Shown here piece after piece: positions 61,220 to 64,000 of a DNA stretch of 64,000 nt. The position numbers and the translations under genes were made by a program. Source of the stretch: CAZHCA01 sp964530825. GTDB lineage: Bacteria; Bacteroidota; Bacteroidia; Chitinophagales; Saprospiraceae. The stretch lies in assembly GCA_964530825.1 (NCBI GenBank), contig CAZHCA010000022.1, positions 1 through 64,000 on the forward strand, in the 5' to 3' direction. The notes below the pieces were generated by a model. That model worked only from the letters and a program-made list of their open reading frames with translations. It had not been told where the DNA came from and made no database searches. The first letter of the stretch is position 1; every line of letters begins with the position of its first letter.

Positions 61220-62239
61220 TCAAATGATATTTACCTCCGGTTTCAGTATAATCCCAAACCGCTCCTGCACTGAATCCATCACCCGCTGGGCATGTGCGTA
61301 AACTTCCCTTCCGCTAGCGCCGCCATAATTGACCAGTACCAGCGCCTGTTTTTCATAACAGCCGGTTTGGCCCACCCTTTTGCCTTTCCAGCCGCACTGC
61401 TCAATGAGCCAGCCGGCAGGGATTTTGTACATTCCCCCAGGCAGCGCATAGTAAACCAGGTTGGGAAAATCAGCGCGCAAGCGCTCGCAGGTAGTGGCGT
61501 CAACTACTGGGTTTTTGAAAAAGCTTCCCGAATTACCCAGTTCCGCCGGGTCGGGCAGCTTCTGCCGCCGAATATGAATGACTGCTCGGGCTACATCACG
61601 GATCGTAGGCTGCTGTACAGCCCATCCGCCTAGGGTGTCGCGTATGGCGCCATATTCGGTACACACCCTCCATGGGTTGCGGTGCAGCCGCAGATAGACC
61701 TGGGTGATAATCAGCTTACCTTTGAGTTCATTTTTAAAAACGCTATCCCGGTAGCCGAAGTGACAATCAGCCCCGGTAAACCAGCTGTGCCGGCCCGTAG
61801 CCAGGTCATAGGCCTCCAAACGGTCGAAGACCTCGCGGAGCTCTACGCCATACGCGCCAATATTCTGGATCGGTGCTGCCCCTACCGTACCTGGGATAAG
61901 GGACAGGTTTTCGATGCCGCCATATCCCTGATTAACTGCCCACTTGGTGAGTGCATGCCAAGAAACACCGCCGCCTGCCTTAATCAAAACGGATGATCCG
62001 CTATGCTCGATAAGGGTAATCCCTGGTATTTGGTTAAGCAGCACCAATTTATCAATGTCCTGCGTGAGTAGCAGATTGCTGCCTCCACCCAGCACAAAGG
62101 TATTTTCGGGATCGATTGGTAACAGCCGTCGGAGTGTAGATTCGTCTCGGATATGAGCCAGCCGACGTGCCTGCACATCAATGCCGAAAGTATTATAAGA
62201 AGCTAGGGAGTGCTGCCGCACGATTGGTACCTCGCTCAT
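61220..62239 (-). CDS. murB: UDP-N-acetylenolpyruvoylglucosamine reductase MurB
   Basis: Reduces UDP-enolpyruvyl-GlcNAc to UDP-MurNAc with NADPH and FAD. 339 residues of the type I (E. coli-like) length. The FAD motif VLGGGSNLLL, the region SLIPGTVGAAPIQNIGAYG, the catalytic-Ser stretch LGNSGSFFKNP and the final Glu in ILKPEVNII are all present. The start overlaps the stop of the upstream ABC transporter gene by four bases (ATGA), so the two are translationally coupled. Confidence 0.96.
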   Translation of the reverse strand: MSEVPIVRQHSLASYNTFGIDVQARRLAHIRDESTLRRLLPIDPENTFVLGGGSNLLLTQDIDKLVLLNQIPGITLIEHSGSSVLIKAGGGVSWHALTKWAVNQGYGGIENLSLIPGTVGAAPIQNIGAYGVELREVFDRLEAYDLATGRHSWFTGADCHFGYRDSVFKNELKGKLIITQVYLRLHRNPWRVCTEYGAIRDTLGGWAVQQPTIRDVARAVIHIRRQKLPDPAELGNSGSFFKNPVVDATTCERLRADFPNLVYYALPGGMYKIPAGWLIEQCGWKGKRVGQTGCYEKQALVLVNYGGASGREVYAHAQRVMDSVQERFGIILKPEVNII

Positions 62240-64000
62240 GAGACCGATTCAAATTGCAGTTTAGCCAGAGCGTTATAAGCTCCGTCTTCGACGGCTGATA
62301 GCTCCTCGTGCGTACCCTGCTCTACAATTTGGCCCTGCTCCAAGACGTAGATCTGATCTACGTCACGTATGGTACTCAGCCGGTGAGCAATGATGATCGA
62401 AGTTCGCCCGACCATTAGTACATTTAGTGCTTCCTGCACCAATCGCTCCGATTCGGCATCCAGTGAGGAGGTAGCTTCGTCGAGCAGTAAGATCGCAGGG
62501 TCTTTTAGAATAGCGCGTGCGATGGCGACCCGCTGACGCTGACCGCCCGAAAGCTTGACGCCCCGTTCGCCGACCACCGTATCCAGCCCCTCAGGAAAAG
62601 AGGAAATGAAGTCCCAGGCATTGGCTTTCTCTGCGGCCTCCTGCACTTCCTGGTCGGTAGCACCTGGCTGGCCGTAGCGGATATTTTCTCCGATGGTACC
62701 ACCGAACAGCAACACTTCCTGTGGAACAATGGCGATATTCTGACGGTATTCGTAAAGGTCATTGTCGTAAATCGATTGCCCGTCCACCAGAATATCGCCT
62801 TCGTCGACCCGGTAGAACTGCAACAGTAATTGCATGATGGTCGACTTACCGGCCCCGCTGGCCCCGACCAACGCTACTTTTTGTCCGCTGGTAATTTCCA
62901 TATCGATACCCTTGAGCACAGGTACATCTTTACGGGTAGGATAGGCAAAATGAACATCGCGCAGTGCGATATCGCCCCGGTAACGGGTGGCGGAAGGTTG
63001 GCGTTGCTCGAGCGGCAGCTCCGAAGATTCACCCAGGATGGCAAAGATGCGTTCGGTAGCACCAACGGCACTGACAATTTCGGTATAAAACCCGCCGATG
63101 CTCGCAATGGAGCCGCCAATGATACCGGTATACACCAGAAAATTAATCAGGTCGCCGGTTGCCAGGTTGCCCGTCTGGACTAACAATACCGCCTGCCACA
63201 GAATGAAAAAAAGAGATCCAAATATAGCCAGGATAACAAAGGAGGCGAATAGTCCGCGAAAGTGGGCAGCCTTCAGCGAAATGCGCACTGCTTCCTTCAG
63301 ATTAGTCAGGTAACGCTGTACCTCAAACCACTCGTTGGTGTAGGCCTTGACGGTCTGGATGTTTTGCATAGTTTCTTCCACCACCACGTTGGTCTTGGCC
63401 AATTGGTCCTGCCGTTCACGAGACAGCCTACGGATGTAACGGCCAAAAATCATGGCAATAACGATCACAACCGGAAAGGTCAGCAGCATGATCATAGTCA
63501 GACGCGGCATCATACCGATGATGAGGGCAATGCCACCCACCAGTACAATAAGCTGGCGTAAAAACTCGGCTAAGGTTACCGACACAATTCCCTGCACCTG
63601 GGCCACGTCGGTGGTCATGCGACTGGTCAGTTCCCCAACCCGGCGTTCTTCGAGAAAGGGAATGCCCAAAGAAATCATTTTACTGTATAAATCCTGACGC
63701 AAGTTCGCCATACTTTTTTCCGACACATAAGCAAAAATGCGCACCCGCAGGTAAGACAAAATCCCTTGTACCAGCAGGAGGCTAATGATGAGCAGAAATA
63801 CCTGGTTGACGGTTGCATCGTAGGCGGACTCGCCCGACATGATGTTGACCATTTCGCCGGGTAGCCACATGATACCCAGGAAGAGCAAGCTGCCAAGCGA
63901 CAGTAAGATCATACCCACTATAAACGCCCACCGGTAAGGTAGGACGTATTGAAATATTTTTAGCGCATTCTTTAAGCGCTCCCGGCTGATTTTTGGCTTT
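62236..64000 (-). CDS. ABC exporter, fused membrane and ATPase domains (partial, 5' end off the right edge)
   Basis: Frame analysis shows the reading frame is open upstream of the GTG at 63918 to the window end (reads KPKISRERLKNALKIFQYVL, then PYRWAFIVGMILLSLGS), so the real start is beyond 64000. It has an MsbA-like six-helix membrane domain, then an ATPase with Walker A GASGAGKST, Q-loop, signature LSGGQRQRVAIARAIL, Walker B ILLLDEATSSLD and the H-loop IIAHRLSTIRD. The substrate is unknown; the neighbourhood (murB, lptD, mlaD) suggests lipid or LPS export, but that is inference. Confidence 0.95.
   Translation of the reverse strand, partial: KPKISRERLKNALKIFQYVLPYRWAFIVGMILLSLGSLLFLGIMWLPGEMVNIMSGESAYDATVNQVFLLIISLLLVQGILSYLRVRIFAYVSEKSMANLRQDLYSKMISLGIPFLEERRVGELTSRMTTDVAQVQGIVSVTLAEFLRQLIVLVGGIALIIGMMPRLTMIMLLTFPVVIVIAMIFGRYIRRLSRERQDQLAKTNVVVEETMQNIQTVKAYTNEWFEVQRYLTNLKEAVRISLKAAHFRGLFASFVILAIFGSLFFILWQAVLLVQTGNLATGDLINFLVYTGIIGGSIASIGGFYTEIVSAVGATERIFAILGESSELPLEQRQPSATRYRGDIALRDVHFAYPTRKDVPVLKGIDMEITSGQKVALVGASGAGKSTIMQLLLQFYRVDEGDILVDGQSIYDNDLYEYRQNIAIVPQEVLLFGGTIGENIRYGQPGATDQEVQEAAEKANAWDFISSFPEGLDTVVGERGVKLSGGQRQRVAIARAILKDPAILLLDEATSSLDAESERLVQEALNVLMVGRTSIIIAHRLSTIRDVDQIYVLEQGQIVEQGTHEELSAVEDGAYNALAKLQFESVS

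Overview
The window comes from the chromosome of a Bacteroidota bacterium, most likely a saprospiral (Lewinella/Haliscomenobacter-like) marine or activated-sludge type. This is inferred from several things. Giant secreted proteins end in type IX secretion system (T9SS) sorting domains and carry HYR and dockerin-like modules. Menaquinone is made by the futalosine route. TAnnTTTG promoter boxes of the Bacteroidota sigma-A type stand before several genes. Beta-barrel proteins of the DUF6089 kind and Saprospiraceae-style hypothetical proteins are common. No tRNA, rRNA, CRISPR array, insertion sequence or prophage was seen.

Layout. 1-7.8 kb: start of a secreted protein running off the left edge, then a 2377-residue T9SS adhesin-like protein. 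8.4-11.6 kb: menaquinone genes mqnE and mqnA around a histidine phosphatase, then msrA. 11.9-15.8 kb: three-gene proton-translocating transhydrogenase (pntA, pntA2, pntB) and an SPFH protein. 15.9-18.8 kb (minus): beta-barrel, C1 peptidase, class III CoA-transferase. 18.9-21.1 kb: nnr (NAD(P)HX repair) overlapping a sirtuin. 21.2-23.8 kb (minus): two related barrel proteins, one fused to thrombospondin-3 repeats and OmpA. 23.8-24.17 kb: an AT-rich gap with clustered DnaA boxes, the best candidate for a replication origin. 24.2-30.1 kb (minus): CorA transporter, HExxH protein, LolC/E-like permease, and a 915-residue shorter paralogue of the first giant protein. 30.2-33.6 kb: tyrS, a PhzF protein and a Cys/Met-type PLP enzyme. 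33.6-39.0 kb: an uncharacterised 1455-residue protein and an uncharacterised 239-residue helical protein. 39.0-42.0 kb (minus): lipoprotein MsrB, small membrane protein, rimO. 42.2-47.1 kb: barrel protein and ilvD-ilvB-ilvN. 47.1-47.8 kb: sparse region with a possible gene remnant. 47.8-49.9 kb (minus): DsbA-like protein and a hypothetical protein. 50.1-55.7 kb: an 1872-residue T9SS protein built of 13 cysteine-rich modules with a huge acidic loop. 55.8-64 kb: an envelope cluster of lptD (minus), amidase and mlaD (plus), murB and an ABC exporter (minus, running off the right edge).

How the genes fit together. Much of the window serves the cell envelope: T9SS-exported surface proteins, outer-membrane barrels, LPS assembly (LptD), lipid trafficking (MlaD, LolC/E-like) and peptidoglycan (MurB, amidase). 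A second theme is respiration and NAD(P): menaquinone synthesis, transhydrogenase, NAD(P)HX repair and an NAD-dependent deacylase. A third is methionine and cysteine repair or metabolism (MsrA, MsrB, PLP enzyme) plus branched-chain amino acid synthesis. The least understood items are the 1455-residue protein, the modular 1872-residue protein and the DnaA-box cluster.
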